A DNA stretch of 36,405 nucleotides from Nitrospirota bacterium (GTDB taxonomy: Bacteria > NPL-UPA2 > JAADIA01): assembly GCA_013151555.1 (NCBI GenBank), contig JAADIA010000002.1, forward strand, positions 1 to 36,405, written 5' to 3'. This document shows positions 1 through 7,451 of this stretch, piece by piece. How positions within the stretch are numbered: position 1 is the first letter of the stretch; the number at the start of each line of letters is the position of its first letter. The position numbers and the translations under genes were made by a program. Under the pieces are notes generated by a model. It had not been told where the DNA came from. It ran no database searches and was given only the letters and a program-made list of their open reading frames with translations.

Positions 1-1259
1 CTTCCTAATTCCTGTAAATTATCACCGCCCCCGGTAAGTCCGAACCTTCCCGTCTCCATAGAACGAATTGCTTTTTGCAGGGCCTCTTTAAAGGTCCTCC
101 CGATAGCCATAGCCTCACCTACGGATTTCATCTGGGTAGTCAATACCCGGGAGGCCTGAGGAAATTTTTCAAATGTCCAGCGGGGATATTTTACCACCAC
201 ATAGTCAATGGTAGGTTCAAAAGAAGCCGGAGTCTCCCTGGTAATATCGTTGGGAATCTCATCCAGGGTGCATCCTACTGCCAGCTTGGCGGCAATCTTG
301 GCAATAGGAAACCCGGTCGCTTTAGAAGCCAGGGCAGACGAACGAGACACGCGGGGGTTCATCTCAATTACTACCAGGCGCCCATCTTCCGGATTTACGG
401 CAAACTGGATATTGGAACCACCGGTCTCCACTCCGATCTCCCGGATAATAGCAATTGCCGTATCTCTCATGAATTGATACTCTTTATCCGATAATGTCTG
501 TGCCGGCGCTACCGTAATGGAATCTCCGGTATGAATACCCATGGGATCAAAATTTTCAATTGAGCAGATGATTACTACATTATCTTTAAGGTCACGCATA
601 ACTTCCAGTTCATATTCCTTCCAGCCAATTACCGATTCCTCAATCAAGACCTGCCCAATCCGGCTTGCGTCAATGCCTCTGGCGACAATTTCCTTTAACT
701 CCTCAATATTATAAGCAATCCCCCCACCGGTACCGCCTAAAGTATAAGCCGGTCGGACAACAACCGGGTAACCTATCTCCCGGGCAATGCCGACCGCTTC
801 CTCAACCGAATAAGCGGGACAACTTTTAGGCATAGGCAAACCAATCTTCTCCATGGCTTCTTTAAAAAGGATCCGGTCTTCAGCTTTTTCAATCGCTTCC
901 AGCTTGGCACCAATCAATTCCACCTTAAATTTATCCAGGACTCCTTTCTTGGATAAAGCCACCGCCACATTCAGTCCTGTCTGCCCACCCAGGGTAGGAA
1001 GCAAAGCTTCCGGTCTTTCAATTTCGATAATTTTCTCCACTACCTCGGGAGTAATCGGCTCTATGTAGGTATACTTAGCCGTCTCCGGGTCGGTCATAAT
1101 GGTAGCCGGGTTCGAGTTTACCAGCACTATCTCGAATCCTTCCTGCTGCAATGCCTTGCAGGCCTGGGTTCCTGAATAATCGAACTCACAGGCCTGGCCG
1201 ATGACAATAGGACCGGAACCGATGATTAGGATTTTTTTTATGTCAGTTCTTTTGGGCAT
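1..1259 (-). CDS. carB: Carbamoyl-phosphate synthase large subunit, N-terminal 419 residues (cut by window edge)
   Basis: This is the ATP-grasp synthetase subunit that makes carbamoyl phosphate from bicarbonate, ATP and ammonia passed on by CarA, for pyrimidines and arginine. Reading the minus strand from ATG at 1259 gives [20 protein letters not shown], then [29 protein letters not shown] and [10 protein letters not shown], all hallmarks of the first CarB half. The frame stays open to base 1, so about 650 residues lie outside the window. There is no purine-rich Shine-Dalgarno just upstream of the ATG (the local sequence is GCTAAAAACC), because the upstream DNA is an AT-rich word repeat. carA lies upstream in the same direction but is separated by a four-helix-bundle gene. 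Confidence 0.95.
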   Translation of the reverse strand, partial: MPKRTDIKKILIIGSGPIVIGQACEFDYSGTQACKALQQEGFEIVLVNSNPATIMTDPETAKYTYIEPITPEVVEKIIEIERPEALLPTLGGQTGLNVAVALSKKGVLDKFKVELIGAKLEAIEKAEDRILFKEAMEKIGLPMPKSCPAYSVEEAVGIAREIGYPVVVRPAYTLGGTGGGIAYNIEELKEIVARGIDASRIGQVLIEESVIGWKEYELEVMRDLKDNVVIICSIENFDPMGIHTGDSITVAPAQTLSDKEYQFMRDTAIAIIREIGVETGGSNIQFAVNPEDGRLVVIEMNPRVSRSSALASKATGFPIAKIAAKLAVGCTLDEIPNDITRETPASFEPTIDYVVVKYPRWTFEKFPQASRVLTTQMKSVGEAMAIGRTFKEALQKAIRSMETGRFGLTGGGDNLQELG

Positions 1260-1267
1260 GGGTTTTT

Positions 1268-1440
1268 AGCTTATAGTGTTGAGTTGTAAGTATTAAGTTA
1301 TAAGTTATAAGTATTAAGTATTAAGTTATAAAGATTAAAACATTAAAGACTAAACACAAAGACTAAACATAAAGACTCAATATAAAGACTCAATATAAAA
1401 ACTCAATATAAAAACTTGGTTTTAAGTTGTTAGTTTTTTA
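1268..1440. repeat. AT-rich short-word repeat between carB and the four-helix-bundle gene
   Basis: The stretch is built from degenerate words. The first part repeats TTAAGTATTAAGTTATAAG-like units (about 1287-1335). The second repeats AAAGACTAAACA and AAAGACTCAATATAA units (about 1345-1415). The first part is the reverse complement of the array at 1782-1824 on the other side of the small gene, so the gene is bracketed by facing arms. The last codons of the small gene (CTA ACA ACT TAA) run into it. Confidence 0.8.
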
Positions 1441-1781
1441 TATAGGCCTGTTAACATTTTGCCTACTTCATCACATAATAAATTTAACCGACCAAACTCA
1501 TCTTCTTTAAAATAATTCAGATCAAATGATAAGAGGACGCTGTATTTTGTCTCCTCTAGAGAACCCTCTGCTACATTTACAAAACGGGCAAAGTCCTTTT
1601 TGCCTCTTCGTTTATATCCTTCCACCAGATTGGTTGCTACTGAACTCGATGACCTTCTTAATTGTGAGACAAGACCAAATCTTTCTTCATCCGGAAACAT
1701 TTTTGTTGTCCTGTAAATCTCCAAAGTTAACTCATGGGCCTTTCGCCAAACCTTTAAGTCTCTAAATGTTTTAGTTTTCAT
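1422..1781 (-). CDS. Four-helix-bundle protein (23S rRNA IVP / S23 / Avd-like family)
   Basis: This 119-residue basic helical protein has the family's typical features: FRDLKVWRKAHELTLEIYR at the N-terminus, FPDEERFGLVSQLRRSSSSV in the middle, then VATNLVEGYKRRG and FVNVAEGSLEETKY. Members occur inside intervening sequences of 23S rRNA genes, as free-standing genes, and as the related Avd accessory proteins of diversity-generating retroelements. The biochemical role of the free-standing forms is not established, and I see no reverse transcriptase or rRNA nearby. The gene sits between carA (26 nt upstream) and carB, flanked by inverted AT-rich word repeats, and has no recognisable Shine-Dalgarno (the sequence before the ATG is GAATTAAGTATT). 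It looks like an insertion into an ancestral carAB operon. Confidence 0.85.
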   Translation of the reverse strand: MKTKTFRDLKVWRKAHELTLEIYRTTKMFPDEERFGLVSQLRRSSSSVATNLVEGYKRRGKKDFARFVNVAEGSLEETKYSVLLSFDLNYFKEDEFGRLNLLCDEVGKMLTGLYKKLTT

Positions 1782-1824
1782 AATACTTAATTCTTATAAC
1801 TTAATTCTTAATACTTAATACTTC
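1782..1824. repeat. AT-rich word repeat joining the carA 3' end to the four-helix-bundle gene
   Basis: On the plus strand the array repeats TTAATACTTAATTCTTATAAC-like words. It is the inverted counterpart of the array at about 1287-1335. It overlaps the carA terminus: the carA codons AGT ATT AAG TAT TAA (SIKY-stop) are themselves the repeat word. Confidence 0.8.
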
Positions 1825-2902
1825 GTTTCATGATTTCCACAAACTCATGAAACAAATACTTAGCATCATGCGGTCCGGGAGAAGCTTCAGGATGATATTG
1901 AATCGAAAAAAGAGGATGTTTTTTATGCCGTATTCCCTCTATAGTCTGGTCATTTAGATTTACATGGGTTACTTCCACGTTCTTATCCTGCAGAGATTTT
2001 ATATCAACGGAAAAACCGTGATTTTGAGAGGTAATACTCACCTTCCCCGTGGCTAAATCTTTTACCGGCTGATTGCCTCCCCGATGACCGAATTTGAGTT
2101 TGTAGGTTTTCCCCCCCAGGGCCAGGCCCAGTATCTGATGTCCCAAACAGATGCCCATAACCGGCATCGGTAATTGCGCACTTATTATCTTTTTCACGGT
2201 TTCGGTGAGATAAGGAACTCCTTCCGGATCTCCCGGGCCATTAGAAAGCAATAGCCCGTGGGGGGCCATTTTGAGAATCTCTTCCGGTTTTATGGAGGCC
2301 GGGGCAACGGTTACCCGACAATCGGTTTTAGCTAATTCCCGGAGGATATTACGTTTGACCCCGCAATCAATAACCAGGACTTTGTATTTTCCCTTATTAT
2401 TCCAATCATAGACCTTCTCGCAGGTAACCTCTTTCACTAAATCCCGGCCCACCAAACCGGGAGAATTCTGCGCTTTTTCAATCAAGCTCTCTTCATCCAG
2501 ATCTTCCGTAGAGACAATTCCTTTCATCGCTCCCGCACATCTTATATGCCTGGTTAAAGCCCGGGTATCTAAACCTTCCACCCCGAGAATATTGTTTTCT
2601 TTTAAAAATTCATCCAGGCTCTTTTGGGCCCGATAGTTACTGAATACCCGGCTGCATTCCTTAACAATAAATCCTTCCACCTGGGGTTTGCCCGATTCAA
2701 AATCCTCTTCATTCACACCATAATTTCCTATTAAGGGATAGGTCATAGTAACTATCTGCCCGCAATAGGAGGGGTCGGTAAGTATCTCCTGGTAGCCCGT
2801 CATACTGGTATTGAAGACCACTTCTCCCGTCCGCTCACCCGTAGCGCCGAAGGCTCTGCCGGTAAATATTCTTCCGTCCTCCAAAGCAATCACTGCCTTC
2901 AT
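1808..2902 (-). CDS. carA: Carbamoyl-phosphate synthase small (glutaminase) subunit
   Basis: CarA hydrolyses glutamine and channels ammonia to CarB. The 364 residues have the usual length. The N-terminal CPSase domain includes LEDGRIFTGRAFGATGE and NTSMTGYQEILTDPSYCGQI. The class I amidotransferase domain has the nucleophile Cys252 in GICLGHQ, the oxyanion segment LLLSNGPGDPEGVP, and His337/Glu339 in SIQYHPEASPG. The ATG at 2902 follows the hydrogenase maturation protease by 36 nt, so it may be read through from the hydrogenase operon. The final residues (SIKY) and the stop lie within an AT-rich word repeat, which suggests that the C-terminal tail was replaced or extended by it. The active site is intact. 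Confidence 0.97.
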   Translation of the reverse strand: MKAVIALEDGRIFTGRAFGATGERTGEVVFNTSMTGYQEILTDPSYCGQIVTMTYPLIGNYGVNEEDFESGKPQVEGFIVKECSRVFSNYRAQKSLDEFLKENNILGVEGLDTRALTRHIRCAGAMKGIVSTEDLDEESLIEKAQNSPGLVGRDLVKEVTCEKVYDWNNKGKYKVLVIDCGVKRNILRELAKTDCRVTVAPASIKPEEILKMAPHGLLLSNGPGDPEGVPYLTETVKKIISAQLPMPVMGICLGHQILGLALGGKTYKLKFGHRGGNQPVKDLATGKVSITSQNHGFSVDIKSLQDKNVEVTHVNLNDQTIEGIRHKKHPLFSIQYHPEASPGPHDAKYLFHEFVEIMKRSIKY

Positions 2903-2938
2903 TTACACTCCCCGCCTATTCCTGCGTTTTCTTTTCCG

Positions 2939-3409
2939 CTAACCCTTACAGCACAACCCGTCTTTATTCTCCTTGATCCGGGCCAAGATATCCGGAAAAC
3001 TTTCTAAAACCTCGACGGACAATTCCTGACCGTAAGATAAATTCCCGGGCTGAATACCGATGATATATACTTTGCTCTTTATCTCGAGCATCTTAGACAA
3101 TCTCGCCAGGTCTTTTAAAGACAAACTATGGCTGGAAACTCTGTTTTTATCTACCGGTAAATTTATATCTTCCAGGGCAAATAACTTTACCTTACCTACC
3201 TCGGCGCCAAAATCAACGGCATCAATTATAAAAGTGACCGCATATTCTTTGATATAATTCAAGATATCAATACTTTTCGTAGCAAACTCGAGAAAATCAA
3301 AGTTCCGCAGGCTTAATCTTTCTTTTAAATATCCCAGCGCTTTTATTCCCACACCATCGTCGCTGCGCAAGGTATTACCCACGCCGGCAATCAAATACCG
3401 CTCAGGCAA
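2939..3409 (-). CDS. [NiFe] hydrogenase maturation endopeptidase (M52/HyaD family)
   Basis: This family trims the C-terminal peptide of the [NiFe] large subunit after nickel insertion. The 156 residues show GVGNTLRSDDGVG at 9-21 and IIDAVDFG with Asp63, which with His94 in SSHSLS match the nickel-sensing acidic and histidine residues of HybD-type proteases. IIGIQPGNLSYG is also typical. The gene overlaps the end of hydA by 8 nt and is the last gene of the hydrogenase block, so it is very probably specific for HydA, whose uncleaved C-terminal extension is present. An odd cysteine pair ends the protein (GLCCKG). A general (multi-substrate) protease is possible but less likely given the overlap. 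Confidence 0.95.
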   Translation of the reverse strand: MPERYLIAGVGNTLRSDDGVGIKALGYLKERLSLRNFDFLEFATKSIDILNYIKEYAVTFIIDAVDFGAEVGKVKLFALEDINLPVDKNRVSSHSLSLKDLARLSKMLEIKSKVYIIGIQPGNLSYGQELSVEVLESFPDILARIKENKDGLCCKG

Positions 3410-4745
3410 AATTTACCTCCAGCAAGTGGGTAGAACATGATATGCAGGGGTCATAGGCCCGAGCCAGCATTTCTAATTCCAACTGTACTTGTTCTTTTGA
3501 CTTTTCAGCAACAAGTTCGGGAACTATCTTTTTCATATCATCCTCCAGGTTAAACAGGTTCTGACCGGTAGGAATGATACAGTTTGCCCGTTTGATAATT
3601 CCGTGTTTATCCACAGTATAATCATGATAGAGCGTCCCGCGGGGTACCTCCACCGCCCCCACACCCCGGCCGGGATTTACCCGAACCGGCCGTTTTTCCT
3701 GTACGGGCCAGGAGGTAACCAGAGAAGCTTTCTCATCCAGGCCTTTATCCAGCAGACGGTCTATTATATTTATGGATTCTTCCAGACAATGCCGCCACTC
3801 AACCACCTGAGCCAGAGTATTCAGGTAAGGATTATGGCAAGGGGGTTTCAAGCCAAGTTTCCCGGCGGCTTTTTTTGCCTCCGGATGGAGAAATTTAAAG
3901 TTGTTATTGAAACGCGCCAGCGCTCCTACCGTGTAGGAGTTATCACGAATAGAGGAAAACTTTGCCGTGGAATAAGCGCGAATGAATTCATTCACCAAAG
4001 TTAAGTAATCCTGGGGGTCCGTGCTTTTTTCAGTAGAACTCACATAAATGTTTCCATTCAGATACGCATACTTTCCCGGTTGCTTCAAAGAAACATATTG
4101 AGTAGCCCGTTGAAATTCCGGGAGCTTCAGCGTGCCAAACACTTCAATGGTTGTCTCATAATCTTTTCTGGACTCAATCATCAGCTTGCGGATTTTAGCC
4201 AGGTTTTTCTCGCTCGGAAGTTTGGTAAGTCCTCCGATGACATAGCTGATGGGATGGACATGCCTGCCCGCTAAAATCTCACTCATATAGTCCGACATTT
4301 TCTTCATTCGCAAAGCTATATCAATGACCTTACGATGGGTTTTAATCAGGGGGAAAATACTCTTCACTCCCAAGAGGTCCGGGGCTACCAGGATATAAAA
4401 ATGCAGCAGGTGACTATCCATCGTCTCCGCGTGTAAAAGCAGTTCCCGGAGCATTACAGTCTGCGGACTCGGTTTAATGCTCAAAGCCGCTTCGGCGGCT
4501 TTTATGGAAGCCAGGCTATGCCCGCAGGCACATATCCCACAAATACGGCTGGTTAAATGCTGCGCCTCGTAGATAGAGCGTCCCACCAGCATGGATTCAA
4601 AAAAACGCGGCGACTCGATTACTTCAAAACGGCAATCGCTTAACTGGCCGTTCTTAATCTTGACGATAATATTTCCGTGACCTTCTACGCGAGTCAGATA
4701 TTTTACTTCTATGTTCAGGTTATCTTTTTTTGATTTCTTGGTCAT
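3402..4745 (-). CDS. hydA: Group 3b [NiFe] hydrogenase large (alpha) subunit
   Basis: This subunit carries the Ni-Fe active site. The start chosen is ATG at 4745, preceded by GGAGGGGAAAAAT, and gives 447 residues. An upstream in-frame ATG at 4796 lacks such a site. The proximal ligand motif is RICGICACGHS (Cys69, Cys72, His76). The distal motif is DPCISCSTH (Cys434, Cys437, His440), followed by a seven-residue tail expected to be removed by the adjacent M52 protease. The N-terminal YLTRVEGHGN is the L0 motif. The start lies inside the 3' end of hydD (26-nt overlap), consistent with translational coupling. The partner genes make it a cytoplasmic NADP-linked sulfhydrogenase-type enzyme. Confidence 0.95.
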   Translation of the reverse strand: MTKKSKKDNLNIEVKYLTRVEGHGNIIVKIKNGQLSDCRFEVIESPRFFESMLVGRSIYEAQHLTSRICGICACGHSLASIKAAEAALSIKPSPQTVMLRELLLHAETMDSHLLHFYILVAPDLLGVKSIFPLIKTHRKVIDIALRMKKMSDYMSEILAGRHVHPISYVIGGLTKLPSEKNLAKIRKLMIESRKDYETTIEVFGTLKLPEFQRATQYVSLKQPGKYAYLNGNIYVSSTEKSTDPQDYLTLVNEFIRAYSTAKFSSIRDNSYTVGALARFNNNFKFLHPEAKKAAGKLGLKPPCHNPYLNTLAQVVEWRHCLEESINIIDRLLDKGLDEKASLVTSWPVQEKRPVRVNPGRGVGAVEVPRGTLYHDYTVDKHGIIKRANCIIPTGQNLFNLEDDMKKIVPELVAEKSKEQVQLELEMLARAYDPCISCSTHLLEVNFA

Positions 4746-5487
4746 ATTTTTCCCCTCCGCAGGCAGAATACAGACTAAACTTAGCAAGCATCTCATCCAG
4801 TTTCAATCCGTACTTATCCAGAATATCTCTTTGCGCATCTACAGCCGGATTATCCACAAGTCCCCGGCAAGAATAACAGATATTATTGTTATTAATACAC
4901 CACGAACCACATCCGGCACGCGTGACCGGCCCCAGGCAATCCTGCCCTTTCTGATACAGACAGACATTCTCATTCATTTTACATTCCATACATACCGGGT
5001 AATTGGGCATATCGTATTTCTTACCGGCCAAGATACATTTAAAGACCTCGGCTACCTCGTTTAAATGCACCGGGCATCCCTGAATATAGTAGTCGACCTT
5101 AATAAAACAATCAATCGGTTTTACCGGCAAGGTTTCGAAGTTCTTGCCTTTGTCTCCGTAAACACGGTGCTGGGCTATCCCGGGAGGATTAAGGTTCTTA
5201 ACAGCATTAACCCCGCCAATGGTAGCACAAGCTCCCAGGGCCACAATTGTTTTTGCCTGCCGGCGAATTTTAACCAGACGTTCAATATCATGCGGGGTGG
5301 AGACTGAACCTTCTACTACAGCCACGTCATAATCATTGCGTCTTTCGCTTGTTGCTTCCCGGAAATTGACGATCTCTATATGCTCCAGCAACTCTACAAG
5401 AACAGTGTTCAAATTCACTATCTGCAACTGACAACCCTCGCAATCCGTAAAATCAAAAAAAGCAAATTTTGGTTTTTTATTCTTCAC
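4720..5487 (-). CDS. hydD: Group 3b [NiFe] hydrogenase small (delta) subunit
   Basis: This is the electron-transfer subunit that binds iron-sulfur clusters next to HydA. The GTG start at 5487 has GGGGGAGG upstream and forms a GTGA overlap with the hydG stop. It gives 255 residues. Visible motifs are FDFTDCEGCQ (Cys16, Cys19), VEGSVSTPHD, LGACATIGG and QGCPVHLNE, followed by a cysteine-rich C-terminal half (CMECKMNENVCLYQKGQDC, RAGCGSWC, CYSCRGLVDNP). This matches soluble group 3 small subunits, which lack a Tat signal and membrane anchor. Earlier in-frame starts would run deep into hydG and are rejected. Confidence 0.94.
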   Translation of the reverse strand: MKNKKPKFAFFDFTDCEGCQLQIVNLNTVLVELLEHIEIVNFREATSERRNDYDVAVVEGSVSTPHDIERLVKIRRQAKTIVALGACATIGGVNAVKNLNPPGIAQHRVYGDKGKNFETLPVKPIDCFIKVDYYIQGCPVHLNEVAEVFKCILAGKKYDMPNYPVCMECKMNENVCLYQKGQDCLGPVTRAGCGSWCINNNNICYSCRGLVDNPAVDAQRDILDKYGLKLDEMLAKFSLYSACGGEKYDQEIKKR

Positions 5488-6332
5488 AGTGCCTCCCCCA
5501 GGGTTCTGAGATCCCTGTATTTGAATACCGGCCCTTCCTGGCAAACGTATATCCCGTTTATCTGGCAATGTCCGCATTTACCCAAACCGCATTTCATCCG
5601 CCGCTCGAGCGAAAGAATTATTTGCCGGTCAGGAATACCTTTCTTCAACAGTTCCTTAATTACGAATTTATACATTACCGGCGGTCCTACTACCACCGCA
5701 TAGGTACGCATAGGATTCAAGGTAACTCCCGGGATAAGATTGGTAATCAAACCGATATTCCCTTTCCAATCCGGGTCAGCTTTATCCACGGTGCATTGAA
5801 ACAAGATATCTATATGCCGGCCCCATTGTTCCACCTCATCGTTAAACAACATATCTTCAGGGCTTTTACAGCCTAATAATATCTGTACCTCTCCAAAGTC
5901 TTTTCTCTGATGCATAATGTAGCGGATAAGCCCTCTTAAAGGAACAATGCCCAGTCCCCCGGCAATAATTAAAATATCATTTCCAAAAAAATCATCTATG
6001 GGAAACCCCTTGCCGAAAGGACCGCGCACCCCGATAAGGTCGCCTTTTTTCAAATTATGTAAAGCCCCGGTCAGAGAGCCCACGTTTCTTACCGTTATTT
6101 CAAAATAACCTTTATCGGTCGGTGAAGAACATAGAGAAATCGGCGCTTCTCCGGACCCGAATATGGAAATCTCCATAAACTGACCCGGCACATAATCAAA
6201 CTCGGCGTTTCCTTTCAGCCGCAAGCGGAAAAGTTTTTCCAGGGAAGTATAAGGCTTTACCGCTATAATCTCCGCCGGCAAAGTCCGGTAAGGTGAATAC
6301 GGTATTATTTTTTTAAATTCCGATTGAAACAT
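5484..6332 (-). CDS. hydG: Group 3b hydrogenase gamma subunit, FAD/NAD(P)-binding reductase
   Basis: HydG links the hydrogenase to NAD(P)H. The 282 residues follow the ferredoxin-NADP reductase-like fold. The FAD-binding part includes VPGQFMEISIFG and ISLCSSP (about 48-71). The nucleotide-binding part is ILIIAGGLGIVPLRGLIRY (about 120-138) and VVVGPPVMYK (213-222). A C-terminal [2Fe-2S] motif has Cys248, Cys253, Cys256 and Cys264 (MKCGLGKCGHCQINGIYVCQ). The gene overlaps hydB by 20 nt and hydD by 4 nt, so all four subunits are tightly coupled. It resembles PyrK-type electron-transfer subunits, but the context assigns it to the hydrogenase. Confidence 0.94.
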   Translation of the reverse strand: MFQSEFKKIIPYSPYRTLPAEIIAVKPYTSLEKLFRLRLKGNAEFDYVPGQFMEISIFGSGEAPISLCSSPTDKGYFEITVRNVGSLTGALHNLKKGDLIGVRGPFGKGFPIDDFFGNDILIIAGGLGIVPLRGLIRYIMHQRKDFGEVQILLGCKSPEDMLFNDEVEQWGRHIDILFQCTVDKADPDWKGNIGLITNLIPGVTLNPMRTYAVVVGPPVMYKFVIKELLKKGIPDRQIILSLERRMKCGLGKCGHCQINGIYVCQEGPVFKYRDLRTLGEAL

Positions 6333-7365
6333 TTCTGTGCTCCTTTATTAAATCATTAACGGTTTCTGTTAAGTTTATTTTTGCCATACAGGTACGACTG
6401 CAACGCCCGCATCCGGTACAGAAGTAACGGTTGAATTTATCTATGGGATATTTGAATTTGCGATAATAACGGTGCCTTTGTCTACTGACCCGGCCGGGAC
6501 GAAAATCTTCTCCTCCGGCCACGCGGGCAAAGTCATCCATCTGGCAGGAATTCCACCACCGGTAACGCAGACCGTCGTTTAAGTTCAAATCCAACTCATC
6601 TTTAACATCAAAGCAGTAACAGGTCGGGCAGACCGTAGTACAGTTTCCACATCCTACGCAACGCTTACCCACATCATCCCAAACTCCGCTTTCGCTCAAC
6701 TTGGAAAAAACGGTATAGACTTCCGTAAGTTGCCCGATAAATTCTTCTTTAAAAACCCTTTCCTTATTTTTGCGAAGGGAATCCAGCAAGTTCCTGTCCG
6801 CCTGGGTGCATTTCTTGATGTAGGAATGTCCCTGGAGGATATCTTCACCCTTTTGAGAGTTAAGATGAATGATATAGCTGCCTTTAATCTCGGTAAGCAT
6901 AATATCGTATCCCCCCCGGGGTACGTGATTACCCATAGACACACAGCTTGCGTGTTTATCACACGGTTTAAGACACTCGATTCCCACAGTAGTCATGCGG
7001 TCTTTACGATTAATATAGTTCGGGTCAAGAGGGTCTTCGCGAAAGACAACATCCATACATTGTATACCGGCTAGGTCACAGGTATGTACCCCGAAGAGAA
7101 CAAACTCCTCAAATTTTTGGATGGCCTTTGCCGTCTCAAATGGTTTTATGCTGAATTTAAGCAACGATTCTTTCTGGGGAAAATAGTATTTTTTGGGCGG
7201 CAATATCGTGGAGATATAATTCAAATCAAGTTCGGATGAATCCTTGATAGGTCTAAAGACATGAGTATTTTCTTTTCTTTTCGGAGCATAGACCTTACCA
7301 TGCTTTTTTAGCGAATCAACCCATTTATAAAAATCCTTCTTACTTATTTTTACATATCTTTCCAT
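6313..7365 (-). CDS. hydB: Group 3b hydrogenase beta subunit, two [4Fe-4S] clusters
   Basis: HydB relays electrons between HydG and HydD. The 350 residues carry two ferredoxin-type cysteine sets, Cys236/239/242/246 (RCVGCGNCTTVC) and Cys316/319/322/326 (FCTGCGRCSRTC), as in Pyrococcus HydB. The extra cysteines at 96, 103, 131, 135 and 141 (GVHTCDLAGIQC, ECLKPCDKHASC) are also typical of the family. The ATG is preceded by AAAGGAGCGGAT. It is the first gene of the order hydB-hydG-hydD-hydA, the canonical group 3b arrangement. It begins 86 nt after the PEP carboxykinase stop, so it may share that transcript. Confidence 0.94.
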   Translation of the reverse strand: MERYVKISKKDFYKWVDSLKKHGKVYAPKRKENTHVFRPIKDSSELDLNYISTILPPKKYYFPQKESLLKFSIKPFETAKAIQKFEEFVLFGVHTCDLAGIQCMDVVFREDPLDPNYINRKDRMTTVGIECLKPCDKHASCVSMGNHVPRGGYDIMLTEIKGSYIIHLNSQKGEDILQGHSYIKKCTQADRNLLDSLRKNKERVFKEEFIGQLTEVYTVFSKLSESGVWDDVGKRCVGCGNCTTVCPTCYCFDVKDELDLNLNDGLRYRWWNSCQMDDFARVAGGEDFRPGRVSRQRHRYYRKFKYPIDKFNRYFCTGCGRCSRTCMAKINLTETVNDLIKEHRNVSIGI

Positions 7366-7419
7366 ATCCGCTCCTTTCAGATAAGGTTAAGGGCCCAGGG
7401 CCACATAAGACCTCTTTCA

Positions 7420-7444
7420 ATTCGGGGGCAAGACCCCTGCGAAT
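7420..7444 (-). other. Hairpin between PEP carboxykinase and hydB
   Basis: On the minus strand ATTCG and CGAAT pair perfectly, enclosing AGGGG and CCCCC segments around a short TCTTG loop. No T-run follows, so it is not a standard terminator. It could stabilise or process the mRNA between the two genes, or be a palindromic intergenic element. Confidence 0.5.
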
Positions 7445-7451
7445 CCAACTA

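Noticed and set aside
1268-1440. CRISPR array
   Set aside because: Units are short, degenerate and contiguous, with no constant 24-40-bp repeats or unique spacers, and no cas genes are nearby. The same holds for the other word arrays.
1422-1781. Diversity-generating retroelement
   Set aside because: The four-helix-bundle protein resembles Avd, but there is no reverse transcriptase, template repeat or variable repeat in the window.
3402-4745. Selenocysteine hydrogenase
   Set aside because: The distal motif is DPCISCSTH with Cys codons; there is no in-frame TGA.
4746-4796. Upstream start for hydA
   Set aside because: The extra 17 residues have no ribosome site and read as hydD sequence in another frame; GGAGGGG precedes 4745.
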